Of a stretch of 64,000 bases of DNA, positions 53,876-64,000 are shown piece after piece. A model generated the notes under the pieces. The model was given only the letters and a program-made list of their open reading frames with translations, did no database searches and had not been told where the DNA came from. This stretch comes from Symsagittifera roscoffensis (taxonomy: Eukaryota > Xenacoelomorpha > Acoela > Convolutidae). The translations under genes and the position numbers were made by a program. How positions within the stretch are numbered: position 1 is the stretch's first letter; every line of letters starts with the position of its first letter. The stretch covers positions 37,085,716 through 37,149,715 of the forward strand of contig NC_087064.1 of assembly GCF_963678635.1 (NCBI RefSeq), written 5' to 3'.

Positions 53876-55654
53876 CTAATTGTCGGTGAAGAAACCATGG
53901 GGAAAAACATCGTGGATAATATCAGATGAGGTTAGTAGTTTAGCTAGCAAACGAATGATGTGTTTAGTTTGCAGAAGTGTCCAAAGCAATTCGAAGGCTT
54001 TAATGATGTTGTGCTCTTCAGTGTTAGGTGATTGTTCATACGGTGTGTTTTGAAAAAGATTCAACAATTTGTAACTATAGCGAGTGTTATATATAAATTC
54101 TAGGTTTGGGACTTCAACGGGCTGGAGGAATTTGTGAGGGATAATTAGTGGGCGGGATTCGTCTACATTTAGGAGTTTGGTTAGGGGACAAAAGATATAC
54201 ATCTGGGTGATGGCATCATAATTTCAGAGGGTGCCTTGTAAGTTAGTGTCTTTAATACAATAGGAGAAGCTGAGAAAAATGCTGATGTGTATTTAGATCA
54301 GTATTGATATCGGTGGTGAGGTTGTCGTGCTGGTGTATTGAGGGTGTAATGGTGTTGAATGAATTTGTAGTAAGTGTATGTATGTGTTTGTTTAGTTAAA
54401 ACATCACTTCGTGTGACAGTCCAAATCACGTTCTTTGGGTGTGAGGAAAAGAAAGGTTAGTGAAAAGTGGTTAGATTTGTTAAAGTATGAATCATAAGCA
54501 TGAATATTTCGTAGTGCTCCTGAGATAACGTTGTCATACTTTTTATTTAAGATGTTGAGAGTGAAGGTGTATGGGGTTTTGATGAAAAGTTTTTCACTTA
54601 GTTGGGGGTTAGCGATTGGGTCGTAATTTAGAAAGAGGTCTTCATTAGGTCGAATGATGTTATGATCGTAATAATCTATAGAATAATCATTAGCCTTAGG
54701 TGCTGAGAAAAAAATTAGCGATTGTCTGTAGCCGGATTGCGTAAACTGTTTTAAGGTTAGTGCTGTTGTTAAACGATAGAGTTGGGTGCTTCATACTTCA
54801 TTATCATAAGGGTAGTTATATAGTGGTGGTATATATAGTGGATTAGTAAATTGGTAATAAGATGTCCATGTAAGTGTAGGGTGTAAAACATGTTCGGACA
54901 TAATTGGATTTTTCATCATTGGGGTCTGAATGGAAGTACGTATATTGAGGGAAAAAGGTAGACAGATTTGGAGGAATTCTTTGGTATTAGTATGAAGTGG
55001 ATGATTGACAAATGTGGTGGATGTTCCTGGGTAAGATGGGAATGGGGAATTTGGGAATTTTCTTTTAAGGGTTCTATAAGCGCGGTTGGTACTAGAAGAT
55101 GGGGTTGATGAGGAAGTCTGGTTTTGGGAAGGTGTATAATTTGAAGAGGGGGTTGGGGTTGATGGGTTGGATGATGTTATAGATCGTGAGAGTTGGTGAA
55201 TGGTTAGTGTTTGAGTGTGTTGTACTTGTTGTTGTAGTGTTATGAAGTTATTAAGTTCATATGATATTTATGTGTTATCTTGGTCGTTGTTATCGGATGG
55301 CTCACTTGTTAAAGGGGAATATGTGGCTGTAACAAATGAATTAGGAGAAGGAGGGGAAGAGTGTTTAATTTTGACTTGGGAATGGATGGGTTGAAAGGGA
55401 GGTTGGGAAAACGTAGATGGACTGTGTTCAGAGTTATCAAATTCGTCACGTGTTTCGATATCGGAGTTGTTGAATTTGGAGATAGCGTTATATACTGTGG
55501 TGTTGGAATTAGTATCTGATTCCATGCTGGATGAAGTGTTATGATGTGGTGACTGAGGTGGGCGGAAAGCAAAAAGTGGGATGATGGGAAGATTGTTCTG
55601 GAGGTTGGCTGGGTGGGAAATTGATCGATGGAGGGATCCAACTTGGCGGCTCAT
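53876..55654 (-). CDS. Ser/Pro-rich ORF region downstream of env in gypsy-3
   Basis: Begins with 128 aa at 55654-55268 (MSRQVGSLHRSISHPANLQ, then Ser/Pro/Asn/Gln-rich). A stop and shifts follow; reading on, Ser/Thr/Pro-rich sequence gives way near 55.0 kb to a compact-looking segment with aromatic and hydrophobic residues (YYQFTNPLYIPPLYNYPYD, ~54.85) and finally the 108-aa frame 54202-53876 (MYIFCPLTKLLNVDESRPL). It keeps a consistent protein-like composition over 1.7 kb. No known domain and no zinc finger. It could be an Env cytoplasmic tail or a separate accessory gene. Confidence 0.45.
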
Positions 55655-55660
55655 CGTGGG

Positions 55661-58600
55661 CTAAGAAGATGGTTGTTCTGAGATCGAAAAATTAGTGGTA
55701 TGTGGTTGTTCTATATTTAGTTCGTAATTGTCTTCCATTTTGGGTTGTTGGGTTACTATGTGTTGAATTGGGCTTTGTGGATAAATTGATCTTGAAGTTA
55801 TGAGATCTGTTAGGGCAATTTTCCTGAAACTTCGTGGTACTAATGAAAGAGGGTAGTTATGGTTGAGGTTTTGCAATTTTGGTGCTATCAGTGTTGTATT
55901 TGGATCGTTTCGTGATTCGTCATACGTGTTTGGTGCTGTTGATAGTTTGGTATTATTTTCTTTTATTTGAGCGTCTAGAAGAATTTTATTGATTGATGTT
56001 GAGAATATTCCAAAAAATCCTGCAAAAAGTATGCGTGCTACGCTTGCTTGTCTGTTTACTTGTGTGTGTATAGCGCATGTATTGTAGATTCCTTTTAAGA
56101 GAGAGAAAAGAAATTCGAGAAAAATAAACATTGCGTATAATATAGTCAATCTTTCTAAGACGTATTAGAGCCATCCTAGAAATGCACGAAGTTCGTTTTT
56201 TAGCTTTACAAAACTAAAAATATTTATTGGTGAAATATCTTGGGGTCTGTATTTTTATATCGTCGGGGAACCAAAAGATTGTTGCTTGTGTGCGTGTAGT
56301 AGAAGCGCAATTTCCTTGGTCGTTTTTGCAAGGTAGTGTCATTTTTTAAATCACGTGTTAGTTGTACTTTTTCAAGGAAATTTGTCATCTAGTTTTATAT
56401 GACCTTGGTATCTTTTAAGTTCGGCTTGGTGTGCGGATTCTGGAAAACTTGAAAATTTACCAATTTTATGGTTGTGCTTTTGTTTGATTGTGATTTTCAA
56501 TCGTTTAACTTCGTTTTTGCAGTCTTCAGGACTGAGGTGCAATTTCGATGTTACTTTGGTAGAAAGATTCATAATCTAGTCTGTTTTTGTTTCAGTTTGA
56601 GACTTGGGAACAATGTACTTTCTTTTCGGAAAAGGTCGCTGAGAATTCATATCCTATTAGTGTTGTAGCTCGCGCTTTTGAGTAGAGCGTAGCTATAATG
56701 TTTGTAATTTCTATAGCTTGTGGTTCGGATTCACATTGTGTGACTTGATTTATTGCATACTTATGTAGTGTCTTTTGTTCGTTTTCTTCACAATCAAAGT
56801 GTGTAACTAGTAAGCCCTGAGGTCCTGTTCGGGGGGAAGGATTGTAATATGGTTCGGAAAAAACAAAAAAAGAAGATTTTGGAGTGTGAGTATCCTTAGA
56901 ATATACATGTGTATGATAATCTAGCGTGCGCCACGATACCGAAATTTGTTGTCAAGCTGTACAGTACCTAGATGGTGTTCAAGTTGTAACTTGAAAAAAT
57001 AAAAATTGAAGGTTTTCTTTTTTTAGAACTATTGTTAAACGTTTGATTTTGTCCTGACAATCTTCAGTGTCCAGATGTAATAATTATGAGATCTGTTAGG
57101 GCAATTTTCCTGAAACTTCGTGGTACTAATGAAAGAGGGTAGTTATGGTTGAGGTTTTGCAATTTTAGTGCTAACTGTGTTGTATTTGGATCGTTTCGTG
57201 ATTCGTCATACGTGTTTGGTGCTGTTGATAGTTTGGTATTATTTTCTTTTATTTGAGCGTCTAGAAGAATTTTATTGATTGAAGTTGAGAATATTCCCAA
57301 AAATCCTGCAAAAAGTATGCGTGCTACGCTTGCTTGTCTGTTTACTTGTGTGTGTATAGCGCATGTATTGTAGATTCTTTTTAAGAGAGAAAAGAAATCC
57401 GAGAAAATTAAACTTTGCGTATAATATAGTCAATCTTTCTAAGACGTATTAGAGCCATCCTAGAAATGCACGAAGTTCGTTTTTTAGCTTTACAAAACTA
57501 GAAATATTTATTGGTGAAATACCTTGGGGTCTGTATTTTTATATCGTCGGGAAACCAAACGATTGTTGCTTGTGTGCGTGTAGTAGGAACGCAATTTCCT
57601 TGGTCGTTTTTGCAAGGTAGTGTCATTTTTTAAATCACGTGTTAGTTGTACTTTTTCAAGGAAATTTGTCATCTAGTTTTAAATGACCTTGGTATCTTTT
57701 AAGTTCGGCTTGGTGTGCGGATTCTGGAAAAACTTGAAAATTTACCAATTTTCTGGTTGTGCCTTTGTTTGATGTGATTTTCAATCGTTTAACTAGTTTT
57801 TGCAGTCTTCAGGACTGAGGTGCAATTTCGATGTTACTTTGGTAGAAAGATTCATAATCTAGTCTGTTTTTGTTTCCGTTTGAGACTTGGGAACAATGTA
57901 CTTTCTTTTCGGAAAAGGTCGCTGTGAATTCATATCCTATTAGTGTTGTAGCTCGCGCTTTCGAGTAGAGCGTAGCTATAATGTTTGTGATTTCTATAGC
58001 TTGTGGTTCGGAGTCACATTGTGTGACTTGATTTATTGCATAATTATGTAGTGTCTTTTGTTCGTTTTCTTCACAATCAAAGTGTGTAACTAGTAAACCC
58101 CGAGGTCCTGTTCGGGGGGAAGGATTGTAATATGGTTCGGAAAAAACAAAAAAAGAAGATTTTGGAGTGTGAAAATCCTTAGAATATACATGTGTATGAA
58201 AATCTAGCGTGCGCCACGATACCGAATTTTGTTGTCAAGCTATACAGTACCTAGATGGTGTTCAAGTTGTAATTTGAAAAAGTACTAATTGAAGGTTTTC
58301 ATTTTTTGGAACTATTTTTAAACGTTTGATTTTGTTCTGATAATCTTCAGTGTCCAGATGTAATAATTATTTAATATTGTTTCGGTAAAAAGATTCATGA
58401 TCAAGTCTATTTTTGTTTCCATTTGAAACTTATGAACATCTACTTTCTCTTCAGAGAATTTTCCTGTGAATTTGAATCTTGTTAAAGTTGTAGCTTGGGC
58501 TTTTGAGTAAAGTGTTGCTATTACATTTGTTGTTTCCAATGATTGTGGTTCGAATTCACATTGAGTGACTTGGTTTGTTGCATATTTGTGGAATGTTTTT

Positions 58601-59300
58601 TGTTTATTTTCTTCACAGTCATAATGTGTGACTAGTAAATCCTGGGGTCCTGTTCGAGGGGAGGATTGTTGTGATCTTGTTTTGAAAAATTGAAAAAGAA
58701 AAGAGTCTGTAAAATTAGTATTTTTGAAAGATACATGTGTACGATAGTCCTGAATATGGGTTATAAAAGGTGTCTATCCAATTGTCTTTTTTGTGTACCT
58801 ATCGTATTTGTAGATTATTTCTGTGGTTATAAACGGAGGAGGTAAAGATTGAGCTGTTATATTTGGAGGAGCTAAGTGTAAGGGATGATGAATTATGTTA
58901 TTTATTTTTACTGTGATTTCAAATTTTAGCGTCAAGTTGTCTTGTGTAAGCATGTTTTGTAATCTGTGATTTTCGTGATGTTTTACAAACAATGAAGAGA
59001 ACGCTACCAATGTATTCTAATCTAATTGTAGTTGTATGTTATTGGTTGAATTTTCTCTATATCTGGCGTCGAGATTTGCAGGAAAATTTGAAGGGAAAGG
59101 GATTTGTGAAATTGGAGTTAAAGAAAGGGTTGAAGGAAGTGAAAGAATTTCAGGTAGTGATAAAGATGTGTCAGATGAAACGTCTATTCGATCATTCACT
59201 AAGTTTGGTTTACCTTGGAGAAAAACATGTGTCACCCAATAAGGGAGTGTTCTGTAGTGGTTGGGAGGTTGAAAGTGTTTTCTCTGATTTGTTCAGATGT
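55661..59300 (-). pseudogene. env-like glycoprotein region of gypsy-3, broken and partly duplicated
   Basis: Located after integrase. Surface-type segments recur three times (58.78-58.3, 58.13-57.6, 56.85-56.4), each with a Cys-spaced stretch around VTHFDCEENEQKT and VTQCESEPQ. A membrane-type stretch (55661-56149 frame, hydrophobic start) contains a basic R-x-x-x-x-x-R run directly before a Gly/Phe-rich hydrophobic segment, the pattern of a cleavage site plus fusion segment. Stops and frameshifts occur in every copy, so no intact protein is encoded. Assignment to env rests on position and this layout. Confidence 0.6.
55797..58369. repeat. Tandem duplication of ~1.285 kb in the gypsy-3 env region
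   Basis: 55797-57081 and 57082-58369 match almost base for base (for example ATGAGATCTGTTAGGGCAAT at 55799 and 57087; GATTCATAATCTAGTCTGTT at 56566 and 57849). A few substitutions and one-base indels separate them, so the event post-dates most of the decay. A third, more diverged partial copy lies at ~58290-58780. Confidence 0.85.
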
Positions 59301-60280
59301 AGGAGTTGAACCTAAATAATCTGATGGGATGTTTGATGTATTTTGTTGTGATGGTGGGATGGGGTCTGTGGGGTACTCTGAATTGTACTGCTAGAAAGAT
59401 TTAAAGGATTTGTTGAATTATTATACATTTTTCGAGGCAAAATTTAAGTGTGGTCGGATTATATATTGATTTTTTGACAAAAGGGTTTGATTTCGCCAAT
59501 TTTTGAAAAGGGGAAGGTTGGAGGGCTCCCAACTGTCTTCTTGAATTTTTTGTTATATATTGGATGGTTGGGGGTATCTGAGAGATATTCGTACTTAAGG
59601 CTAATTGATCATAATCATTTTGTTCTTTAGGCTAATTTAATTTTTTGCGTGAGAGGTTTTTGATGTTTGAGTTGGGACAATATTGTTGACCTTTTTACTA
59701 CTTGATAGGAGAGGGTTGTTATAATGAAACATTGTTTATTTCAGCTGTCAATGTTTAGTGGGTTGCTTATTTTTGACCTGGAGATCTTTTATTTATAGTT
59801 AGAGATTGGCTTGAGGGTGGTTATTTGTAGGCTAGAGGAGTCGTGTTAAAAATGAGGCGATGATTCGGAAAAGCTTCTGATTGTTTGAATTTGAACTAGT
59901 TTGTTCAAAAGCTTTTTGAGCATGAAATTTGAGTTCGGTCTGTGAAAATATCTTCAGGAGATGAAACTGTTAAATAAGTTAAGGTGGTTTTTGAAATTTT
60001 ACTTTCTTAAATATTTTATATTGTGGGATGAATGTTTTGTAATCTTTTCATGGCTGATTACGGGGTCGCGATGATTGTCTATGTGGAGATTTTTCTTTTT
60101 GATGGTATAATTTTTTCTTCTAATTTTCTATTTTTTCTCTCTATATGAGCTATAGTTTTGTTGTTTACGTTTTTTGACATCTGTTTGGGAAGTTCTTTGT
60201 CTTTTTTATCTAATTGTTTTTGGATTGGCTGCACATCAGTGCTTTGGTTTTGATTTGGCTCTGAGCTATTTTGAATAACT
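59301..60280. other. Integrase-to-env spacer of gypsy-3
   Basis: AT-rich, with short minus-strand frames only. Probably the degraded end of pol and start of env; no motif supports a boundary. Confidence 0.35.
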
Positions 60281-61713
60281 TTAAGTCCTGTAAGAGAGTA
60301 TAATAGAGTAAGTTCTCGTAGTGTGTACTCTTTCGGGTAATAAGGTAAAATATTGTTTCGATGTTGAACGATTTTTTTTTGTTAAAGTCTGTAAGCTTGT
60401 ATGTTACATCAGTGGGTTTATCAATTATTTGATACGGTCCTTTTCTAGGTGGTTGTAATTTTTTCGAAAATTCCTTTTTTGTGTTTTGAATTTCGGAATT
60501 AAAACATATGTTCCTGTTTTTAAATTTATAGCTGGGGTAAATCTGGAATTTATTTGAGAATTAATACATTGTCTTTGTAATATTTTTTTGTTACTTTCTG
60601 GTAAATTTCGTATATGTTTTTTGTTTCTGTTTAAAATCCATTATGTGTGTGTACCGGAGGCTAATTTTAAATTTTGTGGACGATAAAAATGATCTTCATC
60701 GTTGGTATGTAGAGGTAGATTGTAATATATTGATTCTTTAGTGGGTTGGCAAAAACCTTGTGAATTTTTTGAACAGCTTGCTGTGAATCTTGTCGGTTTC
60801 CGTGGTTTTTGGTTGAAAACCATTTCGTAGGGTGATAGTCCTAAGGTTGTTGTTATTTGTGAATAATAAGATAATGGGAATAGTTTTACATCTAATGACC
60901 ATTCACTGTGTCATTTTCATTAATGATACATCTAAGATATTCTTGTAGTGAACGGTTCATGCCTTCGACTAATTCTTTAGTGCAAGGTGCGTGAGATATA
61001 CGTGGTTTGTGTTTAGTGCTATATAAGTGGCATAAGGTAATAATTTCGTTGTTTATAAATTCAGTGCCATTGTCTGTGACCAGGAATTCGGGTAAACCGA
61101 ATTTTGCTATCCAGTGTTCATAACGTGTGGTATATGCATAATAAGCGTTACAATGAGGTACTGGGTTAAGTGCTACGTAGTGTGTAAATGCATCTTCTAA
61201 TACCATTATATATGAGTTTACTTCTGAGGATGGTGATATTAGTCCTTTTGTATCAAAAGAAATTCTGTGATTAAAAACCAAAATTTGTGCCTTAAAGTTT
61301 TGTTTTTCTGCGAATTATTTTTGGTTTGGGTATGGTTTGTTTAATTGACATTTTATGCAATCGTTGCATAATACTTTTATTCAAATTGTTGCATTTAGGA
61401 AATAAAAATTTTGTATAAAATTTGAGAATGTTTTTTCTGCTCCTGAGTGTCCTTTAGTGTGTAAAAAGTGGGAGGTATGAAAAGCTATAAGCATCATTTT
61501 TAAGGGTGAGCAGGGTACTTTGATATCAGTTGTTTGGTATTCTAGGATATCTGTGTTTTCATTGATAGTGGTGTTGTTAAATTTTCTGAAATATCTAAGA
61601 AGGGTTTTGTTTCCTAGCTTGGTAGTATCGGCTTTAAGTGGCTTGGTTTTATACTTGTCCCAAGATTTCAGTTGTCTGATGACTGGGTCAAGGTTTTGAT
61701 GTTTTTGTAACAA
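60281..61713 (-). CDS. Integrase of gypsy-3
   Basis: Zinc module: LHTKGHSGAEKTFSNFIQ (61713-61381 frame), then in a shifted frame CNDCIKCQLNKPYPNQK (~61365-61315). Core (61281-60892): ISFDTKG (first Asp), LVTDNGTEFINN (second Asp) and ELVEGMNRSLQEYL (Glu), so DDE is retained. Further on, LSPYEMVFNQKPRK (~60830) and a GPYQIIDKPTDVTY-type segment (~60440) mark the C-terminal domain. Several stops interrupt the frame. Confidence 0.85.
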
Positions 61714-62009
61714 TTCGCTTGTTATTTTTTTTTTGTTATTGGTAGAAAAATGTTTTCAATTTCTATTTTTGATAAACGTATTTTATCTGGTGGGTCATGA
61801 AGGTTAAAAACATGGTTGATTGTATGTTTTGAACCATTATTTGGTGGGCCTGATAAATTGATATTATCAGTGAGATTTTTTTTTTCTATTAAAGTGAATA
61901 GATATTTTTTATATAATTTTTTTTTGACTGGTTATTGCTGCGTGTTATTTTTTATCCATGAGGAGTATGGTATCGGTTTGAATGTAGATTTTCCTAATAA
62001 ATCTATTTT
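61714..62009 (-). other. Linker between RNase H and integrase in gypsy-3
   Basis: Coding-like but frameshifted, T-rich on the plus strand; no motif. Continuous with the flanking pol sequences. Confidence 0.4.
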
Positions 62010-62567
62010 TTAATGATTGTTTTGACAATCTAGGTATAGTGAAAAATGTTGTAGAACATTTGTTTGTGATTGGTCTACAGCAGTTTTTACTGCATATTTG
62101 CATTGTAATTTTGGTGATGTTTCAGCTTTTGCAAGAAAAATTTTTATATTTTGTGGTATTTCAACTGTTGTTTTTCGTGTTAATAATTCAAGCGGTGTAT
62201 TTCTACTGAGAGTGTCGGGTAGTGCGAGTCTTTTTCCTGCTGTCCAAACGATTTGCGAGTTTGTAAATTTCATTAAAATTAGTTGAAATCAGTAAACTCT
62301 ATGGTTTGGGTTTCATTTTTGTGTAAAAAGAAAGATTATTGGCTTATGATCTGTAAATAGAACTGTTGGATGTTTAGATCCAATTATCAAGAATTCATAT
62401 TCTGTGAGTGTATATATTATGGCTGTGTATTCTCTCATAAGGGTAGAGAGTCTTAGTTCAGCTTGTGCGAATAGCCTAGAGTTTGCGGAAATGAGGTTCA
62501 TTTTATTCGTTCCATTGTGAGATTGTAATAAAGCTGCGCCGATGCCAAAGTTTGAGGCGTCGCACAA
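62010..62567 (-). CDS. RNase H and linker of gypsy-3
   Basis: 62567-62313 carries MCDASNFGIGAALLQS (first Asp), STLMREYTAIIYTLTEYEF (Glu) and VLFTDHKPI (Asp). After a shift, 62273-62010 has WTAGKRLALPDTLSRN, the RNase H end motif, followed by a linker. All catalytic acidic residues are present. Confidence 0.85.
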
Positions 62568-62627
62568 GGCATAGAATGGTTGATTGGGATCTGGAATAGT
62601 GTTTGATAATTGATCTGTGAGAAGAGT

Positions 62628-63443
62628 TTATATTTCTTCAAAGCGTTTTTGGTATTCTGTTGTCCATTTAAAATTATTTTGTTGTCTAAGGATGTTATAG
62701 ATTGGTCTTAAGTATAATTGCATTTTGTATACATATTTACTTAAGAAGTTTAACATTCCAAAAAACTTTCTTTTTTTCGAAGGTGGTTGGAGTTTTTTTA
62801 TTGCATCTATGCGAGATTTCAACGGAGTTATAGTGTTCCTCTCTGTAATATGTCCAAGGATTTTCACTCTTGTTAGAAAAAAGTGTAATTTATCTGGGGC
62901 TGTTTTCTTGTTATTCTGTAGTAATATTTGATGGTATTTTTCTAAAACAATGAACATTTCGTCTTTTACCTGTGATTGCATAAAAACAACGTCTAAATAT
63001 GTGATTGCATTTTTATTGAGTATTAGTGGTCTGAAAATTTTACCCATGAATGCTAAAAATGCTGCTGGTTCTATGGAAATTCCATAGAAAAATGTGTTGA
63101 ATTCGTATTGTTGATTTCCAATAACGAATTGTGTTAATCGTCTTGATTGTTCATCTAGTAGTATTTGATTATATGCACTATTCATGTCTGCTTTTGTGAA
63201 AAATTTACCGTTTATTTTTCAGAGAATTACTTGAATTGGTTCAATAGGTTAATTACATTTAGATTCATTAATTAGTGAATTGTGATATCTTGCATCTAGA
63301 ATGATTTTAAATGATTCTCCTTTTGCTAAAATGATAACGGGGTTTATGAATGTGTTACCTTTTGGCTGTTCCTCTTTATTTACTGGAGAGATGATTTCAT
63401 ATTGTTCTAGTATTTCAAGTAATCGGTTAACTTTATCTTGCAA
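62628..63443 (-). CDS. Reverse transcriptase of gypsy-3, catalytic motif mutated
   Basis: 63443-63249: LLEILEQYEIISPVNKEEQP and NPVIILAKGESFKIILDARY (RT fingers). 63185-62628: MNSAYNQILLDEQSRRLTQF (motif A), YGISIEPAAFLAFMGKIF (motif B, with the usual G-P-A-x-F-x-x-x-M), ITYLDVVFMQSQ, LFFLTRVKILGH-like and MLNFLSKYVYKMQLYLRP. The canonical YLDD is YLDV here, losing the second catalytic Asp. A stop lies between the two pieces at ~63248. An inactive polymerase. Confidence 0.87.
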
Positions 63444-64000
63444 ATGAATTGGGACTTATTTGCTCGTTGTTTTCTGAAAACTGCGTCAGGTTTTAGGGGT
63501 AAATGTCATGGTGAATTTTACTTTTCCAACGTCAAATTTTGATATTGCGTAAGCTTTTGGGTATTTTAATAATAAGTCAGCTAATTGTTCGAATTATTTT
63601 TGTGTTATCTAAGAGTGTTGAAAATTAAATGTCGTTTTAAAATAGGGTGTCTTTGTGAGATAATCGGTATTTCATTTTTTCTTTGCTGAAAATATGATTA
63701 ATTGACAATTCTTTGTCAAGAATTGTTGGTTGACATATATCTAATAGTTGTAAAATTTTGTTTACTCTATAAGCAGTTTCTTTTTTGGGGGAAATTGTTG
63801 CGTTAGTTTCACATTAACCTAAGAGTCCTAGAGGTAAGGTTATTTTATACGGAGAATTGTTATAGATGTGTAAAGAAATCACATCGGAGTTTGATTCTTT
63901 CATGTATTTGATAGATGAAATTGTTACTCGGAAAAACTTATGAATTGGTCTGAATTCAAGGTCAGACATAAAGAAATGCTGTTTATTTTGCTCTTTATCA
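63444..64000 (-). CDS. Protease/RT leader of gypsy-3, cut by the window end
   Basis: Minus-strand frames read MSDLEFRPIHKFFRVTISS and YKITLPLGLLG at ~63.97-63.81, then NKILQLLDICQPTILDKEL (~63.75). This is the hydrophobic closing part of a protease-like domain and the lead-in to RT. Stops at ~63.82 and ~63.65. The protease active site and gag would be beyond 64000. Confidence 0.6.

Larger units (their letters stand above)
52144..64000 (-). mobile_element. Ty3/gypsy retrotransposon (gypsy-3) with env-like region, right end cut
   Basis: On the minus strand from the window edge: pre-RT region (64.0-63.5), RT (63.44-62.6), RNase H (62.57-62.0), linker, integrase (61.7-60.3), env-like region (~59.3-55.7) and a long Ser/Pro-rich downstream frame (55.65-53.88). 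Stops and shifts are frequent, and the RT catalytic motif is mutated, so the copy is inactive. The arrangement pol then env matches errantivirus-like or tunicate Tor-like gypsy elements; I cannot decide which. Confidence 0.85.

Overview
This is eukaryotic nuclear DNA, most likely from an invertebrate animal. It is AT-rich, has spliced genes with GT-AG introns, and is dominated by decayed animal-type retroelements: Ty3/gypsy, Penelope-like, and a LINE whose ORF1 carries a PHD finger. The species cannot be fixed from the window. I see no bacterial features, CRISPR array or rRNA.

Layout. 1-13.74 kb (minus): a large Ty3/gypsy element (gypsy-1) with a tandemly duplicated gag, protease, RT, RNase H and integrase. 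Beyond integrase it carries unusual cargo: an acidic linker, a macro-like domain, then a separate coiled-coil plus SGNH/GDSL hydrolase ORF that runs off the left edge. 14.43-14.70 kb: a 25-bp minisatellite. 17.69-20.33 kb: a Penelope-like element (RT, PHD-like finger, GIY-YIG) that meets a second, inverted copy tail to tail. 22.2-31.5 kb: two copies of a PHD-finger LINE in direct orientation, with a ~103-bp satellite array and a third RT fragment between them.

32.85-34.82 kb (minus): a host gene reconstructed here as five exons with consistent splice phases. It encodes a 291-aa secreted protein with a possible netrin/TIMP-like (NTR) C-terminus and a basic tail, and it sits between two inverted repeats. 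36.5 kb: a tRNA-derived SINE head. 38.0-44.1 kb (plus): a second, decayed Ty3/gypsy element (gypsy-2). 44.52-44.72 and 45.03-45.49 kb: two short non-autonomous DNA transposons with terminal inverted repeats and 8- and 9-bp target duplications.

46.05-49.29 kb (plus): the second host gene, three exons, a 628-aa ferric reductase/NADPH-oxidase-family flavocytochrome. A remnant resembling its last exon lies just upstream. 50.6-51.5 kb: two G/C-tract-rich hAT-like MITEs with target duplications. 52.1-64 kb (minus): a third Ty3/gypsy element (gypsy-3) with RT, RNase H, integrase, a broken env-like region containing a 1.29-kb tandem duplication, a long Ser/Pro-rich downstream ORF, and a candidate 212-bp 3' LTR. 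Its gag and 5' LTR lie beyond position 64000.

The most unusual system is gypsy-1: an LTR retroelement carrying both a macro-like domain and an SGNH hydrolase with all catalytic blocks intact.
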